Shown: positions 34,571 to 43,818, counted from the first letter of the stretch. The stretch: 64,000 nucleotides of DNA from Actinoallomurus bryophytorum (GCF_006716425.1 NZ_VFOZ01000001.1:4216001-4280000), one strand, 5' to 3'. Notes: generated by a model from the sequence alone, not told the origin. Numbers and translations are program-made.

Positions 34571-35233
34571 TCACGATGGTGTCGAAGCGAAGGGATTGAG
34601 TACGAGTGCGACCGCGGCCTCTGTGGTGTTGGTCTGAAAGGCCTCTCCGGTGGCCGCGCGTTGCATCACGACGCCGATGACGGTGGCCCAGAACGCGCGG
34701 GCTTCGATGTCCGGCGTGGTACGCAGCGTCCAGTCGTGCCTGCTGAGTGTGTCGCGGGCGGCGCGTTCACCCTCGCGATGCAGGACATCGAACGTCCGGG
34801 TGATGGGTTCGGAGAGCTCGGGGTGACGTCCGGCGAGCAGCATCGCTTCGGCGAAGGTGAGCAGGCTGGGCTGGGCGAGAGCCTCGGTGACGATGGCGCG
34901 TACGTATTCGGCCGGCGTACGTGCTCTTGCTCCGGCTCGTTCGACCTCGCGTGCGGCGTGGCGTACGTCGTGGCAGGCGGTCTCCACGAACAGGCGGTCT
35001 TTGGTGCCGAAGTAGTAGGCGATCTGGCTGGGAAAGACGTCGGCGGCACGGGCGATGTCACTGACGGAGGCTCCGGCGAGTCCGCGCTCGCGGAACAGGC
35101 CGGAGGCCGCGGAGAGGATGGCCGCGCGAGTGGAACGACCGGCCTCGCGGGTCGCGCGTTGTGCTGAGCGTGGGGTGCCGGCACCGCGCCGGGGCTCCGC
35201 CGCGGCCTGGTTCTCGGTGGCCATGTCCGCCAT
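34571..35233 (-). CDS. TetR family regulator, divergent from acyl-CoA ligase
   Basis: About 220 residues. After a ~30-residue Ala/Arg/Thr-rich tail, the helix-turn-helix is AAILSAASGLFRERGLAGASVSDIARAADVFPSQIAYYFGTKDRLF. The remainder is the helical ligand domain. ATG 35233 and ATG 35224 both fit; neither has a clear ribosome site. The gap to the divergent ligase contains a strong TetR-like palindrome over the ligase promoter, so it likely represses fatty-acid degradation genes in response to an acyl-CoA or free acid. Confidence 0.88.
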   Translation of the reverse strand: MADMATENQAAAEPRRGAGTPRSAQRATREAGRSTRAAILSAASGLFRERGLAGASVSDIARAADVFPSQIAYYFGTKDRLFVETACHDVRHAAREVERAGARARTPAEYVRAIVTEALAQPSLLTFAEAMLLAGRHPELSEPITRTFDVLHREGERAARDTLSRHDWTLRTTPDIEARAFWATVIGVVMQRAATGEAFQTNTTEAAVALVLNPFASTPS

Positions 35234-35301
35234 TGTGTCGTGTCGGCCGACGGTGTCGCCGAAGGGGATCCGCCGACGTGTCGTGCACGGACGGGCATGG
35301 G

Positions 35302-35328
35302 TTGACATTTGATTGGTCGCCATTCAAA
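35302..35328 (+). promoter_or_regulatory. TetR operator within the acyl-CoA ligase promoter
   Basis: A TTGACA -35 box (35302-35307) is followed at once by the 21-bp palindrome TTTGA-x-TGG-xxx-CCA-x-TCAAA (35308-35328), which would cover the spacer and -10. The ligase ATG is 31 bp further on. Confidence 0.65.
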
Positions 35329-35359
35329 CTCTACTCATCCGAACTGGGGGAGAAGACAG

Positions 35360-36901
35360 ATGGACGTCGCCATGCATCTGCCGTTGAGCATCGGACAGTT
35401 CCTCGCACGTGGTGCCACCGTCCACACCGCCCGGTCCGCCGTCATCGACGATCCGGCCATCCCCGGCGGCCCGTTACCGGACGCGACGTACGGAACGCTG
35501 GCCGCTCGCGTCGCCGGGCTCGCCGCCCTCCTGGACGGGCTCGGCGTCGAGCCGGGTCAACGGGTCGCCGTCGTGGCGCACAACTCCGCCCGAGCCCTGG
35601 AGCTCTATTACGCCGTGCCCGCCACCGGCCGGATTCTCGTGCCGATCAATTTCCGGCTGGCCCGCGATGAGATCGGCTTCATCGTCCGCCACAGCGGGGC
35701 CCGTGTTCTGTTCCACGACCCGGAAGTGGCGGACACGGTCGCCGGCCTCCCCGTCGACCACCTTGTCTCCCTCGGCCGAACGCCCACGCGGGGCGTGGCA
35801 ACGACCACAGTGGGCCGGTCACCGGATGAGGATTCCGTCGCCACGATCAACTACACCAGCGGCACCACGGCGGCCCCGAAGGGCGTACGCCTGACGCATC
35901 GCAACCTGTGGCTGAACGCCGTGACCTTCGCGCTGCACTTTTCGATGACCGAACGCGACGTCTATCTGCATACGGTGCCGCTCTTCCACGCGAACGGGTG
36001 GGGCATCCCGTACGCCGCCGCGGCGCTCGGTATCCCTCAGGTCATGTTGCGCAAGGTCGACGGCGCCGAGATCCTGCGGCGCGTGGCCGACCACGGTGTC
36101 ACGCTGATGGGCGGAGCGCCGGCGGTCCTCGCCGCCGTGCTGGCCGCTGCCGAGACGCATCGAGGTGCCGTGCCCGGCCGCGGCCGGGTGCGCGTCATGT
36201 GCGGTGGCGCTCCGCCGCCGCCTTCGGTGATCGCCCGTTTCGTCGAGGTCACCGGATGGGAGTTCGCCCAGGTCTACGGGCTCACCGAGACCGGCCCGTT
36301 GCTGACCGTGAACCGGATGCGACCAGAACACGAGGGGTTGCCGCCCGCCAGGCAGGCCGCGCTCCTCGCCGGCCGTACCGGAGCCCCGGTACTGGGGGCC
36401 GACCTGCGGATCGCGGCCGACGGCGAGGTTCTCGCACGTGGCCACGGAGTATGCGACGGCTACTGGGAGCAGCCCGAGACGACCGAGGCCGCCCTCGCGG
36501 ACGGCTGGCTCCGTACCGGCGACGCCGGCCGGCTCGACGCTGACGGTTATCTCACCATCACCGACCGGAAGAAGGACGTCATCATCACCGGCGGCGAGAA
36601 CGTCTCCGCCACCGAGGTGGAGAACCGGCTGCTGGGCCACCCGGCAGTGTCCGATGCCGCCGTCATCGCCGTCCCCGACCCACGCTGGGGGGAGACCGTG
36701 AAGGCGATCGTCATCCTCACCGGCGAGGCGGCTGCCACCGAGGCCGAACTGATCGCGCACTGTCGTGCCGGCCTCGCCCATTTCAAGTGCCCGACCTCGG
36801 TCGACTTCGCCGAAGCGCTCCCGCGTACGGTGACGGGCAAGATTCAGAAGTTCATACTGCGCGCTCCGTACTGGAGCGGGCAGCAGCGGAAGGTGAACTG
36901 A
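35360..36901 (+). CDS. Acyl-CoA ligase (AMP-forming, FadD type)
   Basis: A 513-residue adenylating enzyme that activates carboxylic acids to CoA thioesters. Motifs: P-loop INYTSGTTAAPKGVRLTHRN, A5-type YGLTETGP, A7/A8 TGDAGRLDADGYLTITDRKKDVIITGGENV, and the C-terminal catalytic lysine in RTVTGKIQK. ATG 35360 follows GGGGGAGAAG. Substrate class (fatty, aromatic or terpenoid acid) is not decided by sequence. It is convergent with an enoyl-CoA hydratase and under likely TetR control. Confidence 0.94.
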   Translation: MDVAMHLPLSIGQFLARGATVHTARSAVIDDPAIPGGPLPDATYGTLAARVAGLAALLDGLGVEPGQRVAVVAHNSARALELYYAVPATGRILVPINFRLARDEIGFIVRHSGARVLFHDPEVADTVAGLPVDHLVSLGRTPTRGVATTTVGRSPDEDSVATINYTSGTTAAPKGVRLTHRNLWLNAVTFALHFSMTERDVYLHTVPLFHANGWGIPYAAAALGIPQVMLRKVDGAEILRRVADHGVTLMGGAPAVLAAVLAAAETHRGAVPGRGRVRVMCGGAPPPPSVIARFVEVTGWEFAQVYGLTETGPLLTVNRMRPEHEGLPPARQAALLAGRTGAPVLGADLRIAADGEVLARGHGVCDGYWEQPETTEAALADGWLRTGDAGRLDADGYLTITDRKKDVIITGGENVSATEVENRLLGHPAVSDAAVIAVPDPRWGETVKAIVILTGEAAATEAELIAHCRAGLAHFKCPTSVDFAEALPRTVTGKIQKFILRAPYWSGQQRKVN

Positions 36902-36924
36902 GGCCGTCCATCGGCACCGTGCGG

Positions 36925-37692
36925 CTACGGATCCTGGCGTGCGCGCACGGTGCGGTCCATGAAGGACTGGATGCGGCCGTCCGTCGCCCTCGTCTTCCAC
37001 AGGTCCAGCGTGGTGGTCTCGCTGGCGTCCGCGAGAGCGTCGATGCGCCCGGTCACCTCGGCGTGCCACTGCTTCTTGGTGTGGCGGAAGGTGTCGGCCG
37101 GGATCGCCGTGGACAGCCGGTCGGCCACCGACCGGGCGCGGTCGAGCAGGTCGGCCGGGGCGGCGAGCTCGTCGACGAGACCGTGGGATAGCGCCTCGGC
37201 CGGTGGGTGGTTGGTCCCGTTCAGGATCGCCCGTCGTGCTCCGGCGGGTCCCAGGGCGAACCGCATGATCTCCAAGGCCGCGGCCGGAAACGGCACACCG
37301 ACGTACAGCTCGGGGACACCGATGGTGCCGTTCCCGGTGGCCATGATCCGGTGGTCGCACGCCGCGGCCAGCACGCAGCCCCCGGCGATCGCGTGACCGT
37401 TGACCGCGGCCACCACCGGCTTGCCCAGGTCGAAGACGGCCCGGAAGGCACCGACCAGCGCAGGCAGGTATTCGGCCACGTAGCCGGTGCCGCCTGCGAC
37501 GATGCGGTGGAGATCGACCCCGGCCGAGAATGCCCGCCCTGCGCCGGTGAGCACGACGGCCCGTACGTCCTCGATGTCGAGGCGTCGCATCGTCTCCTCG
37601 ATCGCCTGGCACAGCTCCAGGTCGAGGGCGTTGACCTTGCCGTGGGCCAGCCGTACGTACCCGACCCCATTGACGACATCGACCTCGATCAT
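36925..37692 (-). CDS. Enoyl-CoA hydratase/isomerase family protein
   Basis: A 255-residue crotonase. ATG 37692 (MIEVDVVNGVGYVRLAHGKVNAL) has a GGAGG ribosome site. The CoA oxyanion hole is formed by GAGRAFSAGVDL and by NGHAIAGGCVLAAACDHR. The usual catalytic Glu of true hydratases at the VPELYVGVPF segment is present as E in GVPELY; whether the second acid is kept is uncertain, so hydratase or isomerase remains open. It lies next to the acyl-CoA ligase and probably acts in the same catabolism. Confidence 0.9.
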   Translation of the reverse strand: MIEVDVVNGVGYVRLAHGKVNALDLELCQAIEETMRRLDIEDVRAVVLTGAGRAFSAGVDLHRIVAGGTGYVAEYLPALVGAFRAVFDLGKPVVAAVNGHAIAGGCVLAAACDHRIMATGNGTIGVPELYVGVPFPAAALEIMRFALGPAGARRAILNGTNHPPAEALSHGLVDELAAPADLLDRARSVADRLSTAIPADTFRHTKKQWHAEVTGRIDALADASETTTLDLWKTRATDGRIQSFMDRTVRARQDP

Positions 37693-37885
37693 GGCGTTCC
37701 TCCATCCGGCCCTCGACGTTTCGTGAAGTCGATTGGTCGTGAAACGGGCACGAATTCCATGTTCCCGCATATCGGCCGATACGGCCGGGCCAAGGGCCGG
37801 AAAACAGGCTCACGAAGACTCCGGCACAGGTCGCAGGCTATTTCCTGTTACCAAATACCCTTTCCGGTGCGTAACATCGGGTTCG

Positions 37886-38998
37886 ATGTACGGGTCAAGG
37901 GAGATCGAGCCACGCCGGTCGCGGTTTGCCGCGAAAGCGTCGATATGGGTTGTTCCCTTGTCCGCCCTGGCAATCATCACGGCCGCCGACCTGGCGTTGC
38001 GCGGTGGCTCGGGCGTCTGCGTGATGTACGCCGTGGTGCCCGCCCTGGCGCTTCTGCAAGGCGCTGACCAGCGCCGGTTCCATCTGACCGGCGTGGCCGC
38101 CTTCTCCGTCTGTTTCCTGCTGGCAGTGATCCGAGGGCGCGAAGACGCGCTGGCCTCCGCCGCCGGTGTCGCCGCCGTGATGGTCGTCTGCGGGATCGGC
38201 TGCCTCGGCCGCCTACGTCGTCTGGCCGACACCCAGGCGGTGGCCGAGGTGGTGCAGCGTGCGCTCCTGCGGCCGCTGCCCTCGCGGCTAGGCCCGCTAC
38301 GGCTGGAGACCCGGTATCTCGCCTCCGCCCCGCAGGCACAGGTCGGCGGCGATGTGTACGACGCGGCCTGGACGCCGTACGGCATCCGGCTCCTGATCGG
38401 TGACGTCATGGGCAACGGGCTGGGCACCGTGGAGACCGCCGGGCGGCTGCTCGGCGCCTTCCGTGAGGCGGCCTACGACGAGGAGGACCTGGCCTCACTG
38501 GCCTGGCGCCTGCACGTCGGCCTGTCGCGGGACCCCGGGGTGGGGGAGCGCGGGGTGTTCGCGACCGCGCTGCTGGTCAACGTCTCTCCCGCGGGCGATG
38601 TCGCCGAAGTGCTGTCCTGCGGTCACCCGCCGCCCCTGCTGCTGCGGAGCGACGGCGGAGTGGAGGAGGTCGAGATCGGGTCGCCGCTGCCGCCACTCGG
38701 GATGCTCGAGCTCTCCCAGGAGCACGTCCGGATCGAGGTCGGCCTCCGTCCGGGCGATGGACTGCTGCTCTACACCGACGGATTCACCGAGGCCCGCGAC
38801 GCGGACGGAGAGTTCTTCCCGCTGGCCAGGCACGCCGCGTGTGGAGAGCCGGAGGATCTGGTTCAACGCCTGGTGGATGACCTGGCCGCGCACGTGGGGG
38901 ACCGGCTCGGAGACGACGCCGCCCTGGTCATGCTGCGCCGCCACGAGGCCGACGGCATCAAGGTTGACGACCACGTACGGCACAGCGCCACGCCTTAG
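37886..38998 (+). CDS. Membrane PP2C-type (SpoIIE/RsbU) serine phosphatase
   Basis: A 370-residue protein. The N-terminal ~140 residues hold three or four membrane helices (VVPLSALAIITAADLALRGG, VCVMYAVVPALALLQG, GVAAFSVCFLLAVI, AAVMVVCGIGCLG), then a RsbU/SpoIIE phosphatase domain: AQVGGDVYDAAWTPYG, LLIGDVMGNGLGTVETA, SCGHPPPLLL, GDGLLLYTDGFTEARDADG and LGDDAALVMLRRH, with the metal-binding aspartates kept. Such phosphatases dephosphorylate anti-anti-sigma factors in stress signalling. ATG 37886 is a reasonable start; a longer frame upstream is low quality. Confidence 0.88.
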   Translation: MYGSREIEPRRSRFAAKASIWVVPLSALAIITAADLALRGGSGVCVMYAVVPALALLQGADQRRFHLTGVAAFSVCFLLAVIRGREDALASAAGVAAVMVVCGIGCLGRLRRLADTQAVAEVVQRALLRPLPSRLGPLRLETRYLASAPQAQVGGDVYDAAWTPYGIRLLIGDVMGNGLGTVETAGRLLGAFREAAYDEEDLASLAWRLHVGLSRDPGVGERGVFATALLVNVSPAGDVAEVLSCGHPPPLLLRSDGGVEEVEIGSPLPPLGMLELSQEHVRIEVGLRPGDGLLLYTDGFTEARDADGEFFPLARHAACGEPEDLVQRLVDDLAAHVGDRLGDDAALVMLRRHEADGIKVDDHVRHSATP

Positions 38999-39025
38999 GA
39001 GGCGGGACGGCTCGTGCGGACGCGT

Positions 39026-39946
39026 CTACCGCTTGTGGGGGTCCCCTTCGGGCAGCCAGGCGTCCGGGCCGTGGATTCCGGCGTCACCGACGCCCTCGGT
39101 GAGCGCGTCGACGGTGGCCAGGACGGCGGGCCGGTCCTCCGTGCGCCGCCAGACGAGGGACCAGGTCCAGTAGACCTCGGGTGCGATCACCGGGCGTTCG
39201 ACCAGGTCGGCCGGTGGCGGTGTGGTCTGACCCTTGGGCGAGTTGACGACCGGGCGTGGGCTGTGACGTACGTGGTCGAAGAAGGCGGCGCCGACGATGC
39301 CGGAGTCGGAGACGTGCACCGCCCGCGCGCCGGTGTCGGCGGCGAGACGTTCGGCGAAGGCGTTCCACGTCCAGTACGCGACATCGTCGGCGAGGAGGAC
39401 GGCGGTGTCCCGGGCCTCGACGTCACCGGTACCGTCACCGGTCGCCAGCGCGTAGAGCCGGTCGGCGCCGAGGAGCCGGGCGTTCAGCCCGTGCCGCTGG
39501 AGGTCCTCCACCCCTACCCAGCACACGGCGAGGTCCAGGCTGCCGGCGGAGACCCGGGCCGTCTGCGTGTGTGAAGGAGCGACCCACGGGTTGATGCGCA
39601 GCTGAGCCACCTCGGCGGCCCGGGAGGCCAGGTCCGGGGGAAGCCAGTTGACGTACCCGAGGCGGATCGGCTCGGAACCGGACATCCGTGCCGCGCGACT
39701 CTGGAGGTCGTCGGCCCGTTCGAGTACGGCGCGGACGTGGGGAAGCAGGGCCGTTCCGGCCGTGGTGAGGCCGACGGAGCGGCGGTCGCGGTCGAACAGC
39801 CGCACGCCGAGGTCCCGTTCGAGCGCCTTGATCTGCTGGGAGAGCGAAGGGCCGGCGATCAGTAGCCCCTCGGCGGCGCGGCCGAAGTTGAGCTCTTCGG
39901 CGACCGCGACGAAATAGCGCAGCTGACGAAGCTCCACGCTCGCCAC
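39026..39946 (-). CDS. LysR family regulator, near-duplicate of 32242-33165
   Basis: A 306-residue LysR-type regulator. By eye about 70% of residues match the copy at 32242-33165 along the full length, including the helix-turn-helix ([20 protein letters not shown]) and the C-terminus ([17 protein letters not shown]). GTG 39946 gives [12 protein letters not shown] in register with the first copy. Upstream DNA (39947-40011) is also shared. A DoxX-type gene lies just upstream on the same strand; a LysR/DoxX neighbourhood also occurs at 59671-60991. Confidence 0.9.
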   Translation of the reverse strand: MASVELRQLRYFVAVAEELNFGRAAEGLLIAGPSLSQQIKALERDLGVRLFDRDRRSVGLTTAGTALLPHVRAVLERADDLQSRAARMSGSEPIRLGYVNWLPPDLASRAAEVAQLRINPWVAPSHTQTARVSAGSLDLAVCWVGVEDLQRHGLNARLLGADRLYALATGDGTGDVEARDTAVLLADDVAYWTWNAFAERLAADTGARAVHVSDSGIVGAAFFDHVRHSPRPVVNSPKGQTTPPPADLVERPVIAPEVYWTWSLVWRRTEDRPAVLATVDALTEGVGDAGIHGPDAWLPEGDPHKR

Positions 39947-40024
39947 ACTACGTCGCTGGGAGGCTGGGCCTAACAGCAGGGAGGAACTCTGTCCTGGCGT
40001 CATCCCTGGTCAACCGCGCACACC

Positions 40025-40438
40025 TCACGGTCCACCACCGCGAGCACGCGATCGAGCGAGGGAGGAAACGCGGCGGTCCGCCGGCCGCAGCGACCAGGAA
40101 AGGGCGGTAAGGAGGGCGAGCGGGATCAGGATGGCCAGTTCGCCGGACCCGTAACCGACGATGAGGTGGGAGGCGATGGCGCCGGTGTCGGTGAAGATGA
40201 CGCCGGCGTAGGCCCACTCCTTGAGCAGCGGAAAGCGCGGAGCGAGCAGCGCGATCATGCCGAGCAGTTTCCAGGTGCCGAGGATGACGAGGAAGTACGG
40301 CGGGTAGCCGAGGTGGTCGACGAGGTCGCGAACCTGCGGCGTCCGCGACACGTCCCACGCTCCGCCGACGCCCAGCTCGGCGGCGACGAGCAGGGTGGCG
40401 ACCCAGTACACGGCCTTGGCCCTGATGAGACCACTCAT
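40025..40438 (-). CDS. DoxX-like membrane protein
   Basis: A 137-residue protein with four membrane helices (AVYWVATLLVAAELGVGG, PPYFLVILGTWKLLGMIALLA, EWAYAGVIFTDTGAIASHLI, LAILIPLALLTALSW) and the GxW(K/D) motif region of the DoxX/SURF4-like family, linked to redox stress or membrane quinones. ATG 40438 is preferred for its spacing to GGGAG; ATG 40447 is possible. It lies between a LysR gene and a truncated aldo/keto reductase. Confidence 0.82.
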   Translation of the reverse strand: MSGLIRAKAVYWVATLLVAAELGVGGAWDVSRTPQVRDLVDHLGYPPYFLVILGTWKLLGMIALLAPRFPLLKEWAYAGVIFTDTGAIASHLIVGYGSGELAILIPLALLTALSWSLRPADRRVSSLARSRARGGGP

Positions 40439-40525
40439 GATGTGCATCTCCCGGATTGGTCCGTCACCGACTTGACGGATCGCACCGCGACGATGTGACC
40501 GCGGCCTCGCCCGTGTTCCCGCGGC

Positions 40526-41290
40526 TTATTCGCGGCCCGCCGAGGTGAAGTTCATGTCGGCGTAGCGGTGGCCGGTCACCTGGGCGGCGATGGGGTCGAG
40601 CAGTGCCAGCTCGTCGGCGGTGAGGGTGATGCGCGCGCCGGTCGCGTTCTCGATCACCCGGGTACGCCTGCGGGTGCCGGGCATCGGCACCACGGGCAGG
40701 CCGAACACGTCCTGCTGGGCGCGCAGCCATGCCAGCGCGATCTGAGCGGTCGTCGCCTCGTGCGCCTCCGCGATCTCACGCAGCGGGGTGAGCAGGTCGT
40801 GGTTGGCGCGGTCATTCCCCTCGGCGAAGCGCGGCATGGCACGGCGGACGTCGCCGGCCTCCAGGCGCTGGACGGAGGGGACGGCACCGGCGAGGACGCC
40901 CCGGCCCAGCGGCGAGTACGGCACCAGCGCGGTCCCGAGCGCGGCGGCGGCCGGGACGACGTACGTCTCGATGTCCCGGCTGAACAGCGACCATTCGGAC
41001 TCCACCGCCGTGATCGGGTGAACGGCGTGCGCCGCCCGCAGTTCGTCGGCCGTGACCTCGCTGAGGCCCAGATGCCCCACCTTGCCGGCCGCCACGAGTT
41101 CGGCCATGGCGCCGACGGTCTCCTCGATCGGCACGTTCACGTCGCGCCGGTGCATGTGGTAGAGGTCGATGTGATCCACGCCCAGACGCCGCAGGCTGTG
41201 GTCGGCGGCGCCGCGGATGTAGGCCGGATCGTTGAAGATCCCCGGCTTCTGGTGCACCAGCCCGGCCTCACCGGCGATCCCCGTTCTCAT
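40526..41290 (-). pseudogene. Aldo/keto reductase lacking its N-terminus
   Basis: About 254 residues that match the C-terminal three quarters of an aldo/keto reductase ([66 protein letters not shown], the NADPH-binding [18 protein letters not shown]). The normal first ~70 residues are missing: the opening barrel strands, the catalytic Asp and Tyr of the DxxxxY motif, and the catalytic Lys region. At the point of truncation (near 41290) a different gene fragment begins on the other strand. Loss of the active site means it is unlikely to work. Confidence 0.75.
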
Positions 41291-41301
41291 GACCGGGCCG
41301 C

Positions 41302-41658
41302 CGGTTCTTCCTCGACCCGAAGTCACGTACGTTCTTCCCGGACTGGGCGACCGACGCCGAGTCCGTCACCGCCGAACTGCGCGTACAGGCCGCACGGCAC
41401 CCCGACGACGAGTGGCTCGCCGCGCTGATTCGCGAGCTGGACGCCACGAGCCCGGAGTTTCGCGCCCTGTGGGCGGATCACACGGTCAAGGAGAAGACGC
41501 GGGGCCTCGAACGCATCGACCATCCGATCGTCGGCGAGCTCGTGTTCACGTACGAGCGGCTCGCCCTGGCCGACGACGACGAGCAGGCCCTGATCGCGTA
41601 CACGGCCGAGGCCGGTTCGCCCACCGCCGAGCGCCTGTCCGTGCTGGCCAGCTGGACC
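41302..41658 (+). pseudogene. Fragment of an MmyB-type helix-turn-helix regulator (ligand domain only)
   Basis: In frame from 41302 the sequence reads [18 protein letters not shown], then [56 protein letters not shown], and AYTAEAGSPTAERLSVLASW. This is the MmyB-like ligand-binding domain found at the C-terminus of XRE-type regulators in actinobacteria. The helix-turn-helix half and the start are missing; a stop precedes it at 41290. It runs without a stop toward the SRPBCC gene. It shares its breakpoint with the truncated reductase. Confidence 0.72.
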
Positions 41659-41778
41659 GCGGCCGGAGACGCGGGCGCGGCCCCCCGGGCGGCGAACGGC
41701 CGGCGGCTCGGCCGCGCACCGATCGGCGAGCGATTGGGGCCTGTCCCGAAGTCCTTCGTACGTGCGAGGGTGGCGGGC

Positions 41779-42240
41779 ATGGCGACGGAGCGGTTCGAGG
41801 TCCAGCGCGAGATCGCGGCGAAACCCGGGGAGGTGTTCGCGCTGCTGTGCGATCCCGGCGGGCATGTGGCGATCGACAGCTCCGGGATGCTCCAGTCCGC
41901 GGACGGCGATCACGTACGGCAGGTGGGCGACGAGTTCGTCGTGCACATGGATCGGGAGGCGCTGGGCGACTACCCGATGGGCAGGTACGACGTCAGGGTG
42001 ATCATCACCCGGTTCGAGCAGGATTCGCTCATCGAGTGGACGATCTCCGGGGCGATCCAGCCTCCGATCAGGCATCTTTACGGCTATCGGCTCGAGGCGA
42101 CGGAGACGGGCACCAGGGTGACGTCGTACTACGACTGGAGCCAGGTCGACGACAAGTACCGCGACAAGGGCATCTTCCCCGTCATCCCCGAAGCCGCCCT
42201 GCGCGCGACCCTCGGCATCCTCGCCAGAAACGTCGAATAG
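41779..42240 (+). CDS. SRPBCC (START-like) domain protein
   Basis: A 153-residue protein of the SRPBCC/polyketide cyclase superfamily: MATERFEVQREIAAKPGEVFALLCDPGGHVAID, then VGDEFVVHMDREALGDYPMGRYDVRVII, SLIEWTISG and RVTSYYDWSQVDDKYRDKGIFPVIPEAALRATLGIL. The fold binds hydrophobic ligands. ATG 41779 is preceded by GAGGGTGG. The role is unknown. It lies behind the MmyB fragment, which may now provide its upstream transcript. Confidence 0.85.
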   Translation: MATERFEVQREIAAKPGEVFALLCDPGGHVAIDSSGMLQSADGDHVRQVGDEFVVHMDREALGDYPMGRYDVRVIITRFEQDSLIEWTISGAIQPPIRHLYGYRLEATETGTRVTSYYDWSQVDDKYRDKGIFPVIPEAALRATLGILARNVE

Positions 42241-42245
42241 ATCCG

Positions 42246-43127
42246 CTATTCGGCGGGGCTCGGTTCGTCGGCCGGGAGTTCGCGAGGAGCGCGGCGGCGG
42301 AAGACGGCCGTCACGGCGACGGCGAGCACGAGGCAGCACACCGCCAGTGCGAAGACCAGCGCGCTCGCGGACTCGTTCCACAAGGACAACTCGTCGGGAG
42401 TGAGGCGGTACAGCACCGCTGCGAGCACCGGGCCGGCCGCGCCGGTGGCGATGGACACGGCCCACGCGCCCGTACGACGCGCGGTGACGCCGCTCAGGAT
42501 GCCGGCCAGGACCAGCACCACCACCGCGACGGGAAGCATCGTCGGCAGGTGGTAACCGAGGTTGTGCGGCAGGTCCGCCGGCAGCGAGGATCCCAGCGAG
42601 TCCAGGAAATCCAGGCCCAATGGTTGCACGAGGCCGGCGTATACGACCGTGTTGGAAACGAGTGAGGTGAACACCAGCGCGGCGGCCCACAGCAACGCCA
42701 CGTACGCCGCCAGTCCTCGTCCGATGGCCGGTGCCACCGCGACGGCCGACGCGCCGACGATGCCGAGCAGAATGCCGGCCAGCAGCGCGGAGACGACGTT
42801 GTGCCGCATGCCGTCACTGCTGAAATGGGCCGCCAGCGGATACACCGCAAGCGTCCCGGCGGCGGCGGCGAGTACGGCCACCCCGCGGGTCTTCAAGCCC
42901 AGATCACGCCGCGCGCCCGCGATCGCGACGGCCAGCGGCACCGCCATCGCGCAGTACCACGCGACAAGGGTCACCTGAGCGCCCTGGACACGGTCGTCGC
43001 CTCCGCCGAAATCCGCGCCGAGCGTCGTGATGTCCGTGAGTTCCGCCACCGTGACCTGTACGAGGCCGAGTACGGCACCCGCGGCCGCGGCGACGATGAT
43101 GGCGGTGGTGTTCCGCACTGCGCTCAT
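42246..43127 (-). CDS. Polytopic membrane protein of unknown function
   Basis: A 293-residue protein with about seven or eight hydrophobic helices (e.g. AIIVAAAAGAVLGLVQVTVA, VAWYCAMAVPLAVAIAGA, VAVLAAAAGTLAVYPLAA, LLAGILLGIVGASAVAVA, AYVALLWAAALVFTSLVS, MLPVAVVVLVLAGILSGV, ALVFALAVCCLVLAVAV) and short loops. No transporter signature is recognised. It follows the SigE-family sigma gene on the same strand after 117 bp, so it may belong to that regulon. It is convergent with the SRPBCC gene, with 5 bp between stops. Confidence 0.82.
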   Translation of the reverse strand: MSAVRNTTAIIVAAAAGAVLGLVQVTVAELTDITTLGADFGGGDDRVQGAQVTLVAWYCAMAVPLAVAIAGARRDLGLKTRGVAVLAAAAGTLAVYPLAAHFSSDGMRHNVVSALLAGILLGIVGASAVAVAPAIGRGLAAYVALLWAAALVFTSLVSNTVVYAGLVQPLGLDFLDSLGSSLPADLPHNLGYHLPTMLPVAVVVLVLAGILSGVTARRTGAWAVSIATGAAGPVLAAVLYRLTPDELSLWNESASALVFALAVCCLVLAVAVTAVFRRRAPRELPADEPSPAE

Positions 43128-43244
43128 GAAATGTAGGACTTTAACAGAGCCCGTGCGTTTTCGGCCTGATTTACGGTGCAGTGATATTTAATGCCAGTAA
43201 TGGTCGGGCCGATGTTTCCTGTATGGCGCAATATGCCACAGACC

Positions 43245-43745
43245 TCAGCCGATATCCCGGTGAGCCGATCCGGCCGGGGCGTCCTCCCCGAGAAGGGCGC
43301 GGAGTTTCGTGAGTGACCGCATGCTCTGGATCTTGACATTGCCCTCGGAAATACCGAGCAGGCCGGCGACGTCACGGACGCTCAGGTCCTCCCAGTAGCG
43401 AAGCACCACGACCGCCCGGTCGCGCGCCGGCAGCCGGCCCAGCGCCTCGAACAGGGTGAGCCGCAGATCGGGGCCGTCGTCGGCGGCGGGGATCTCCGGG
43501 AGTTCCTCGACCGCGAGCTCGTCAGAGCTGCGCCGCCGCTTGTGGTCGAGAAAGGCGCGGAGCAGGATCTTCTTGGCGTACGCGTGCGGATCGTCGATCC
43601 GGCGCCACTTGAGGTAGACCTTGGCGAGTGTGATCTGCGTCAGGTCCTGGGCGAGATGCCAGTCACGGCTGAGCAGGAATGCCGTCTGCCGCAGCCGGAC
43701 CACGGCCGCCTCGGCGAAGTCGGAGAACTCGCCGTCGTCACGCAT
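43245..43745 (-). CDS. SigE-family ECF RNA polymerase sigma factor
   Basis: A 166-residue extracytoplasmic-function sigma factor. Region 2 reads RLRQTAFLLSRDWHLAQDLTQITLAKVYLKW; region 4 reads LEALGRLPARDRAVVVLRYWEDLSVRDVAGLLGISEGNVKIQSMRSL. It is of the actinobacterial SigE family, which usually pairs with a single-pass membrane protein. Here that membrane protein gene lies upstream (73 bp before) rather than after the sigma gene. No autoregulatory promoter could be picked out by eye. Confidence 0.92.
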   Translation of the reverse strand: MRDDGEFSDFAEAAVVRLRQTAFLLSRDWHLAQDLTQITLAKVYLKWRRIDDPHAYAKKILLRAFLDHKRRRSSDELAVEELPEIPAADDGPDLRLTLFEALGRLPARDRAVVVLRYWEDLSVRDVAGLLGISEGNVKIQSMRSLTKLRALLGEDAPAGSAHRDIG

Positions 43746-43818
43746 GGGGGATCCTCTCGCTCGGTGACGTGATACGGCGGGCCCGCGGAGATGGCGTGGC
43801 CCGCCGTACCGGCGGCGG

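Noticed and set aside
35819-37813. 664-codon minus-strand frame spanning the acyl-CoA ligase 3' half and the hydratase
   Set aside because: It mixes antisense of one gene with a wrong frame of another.
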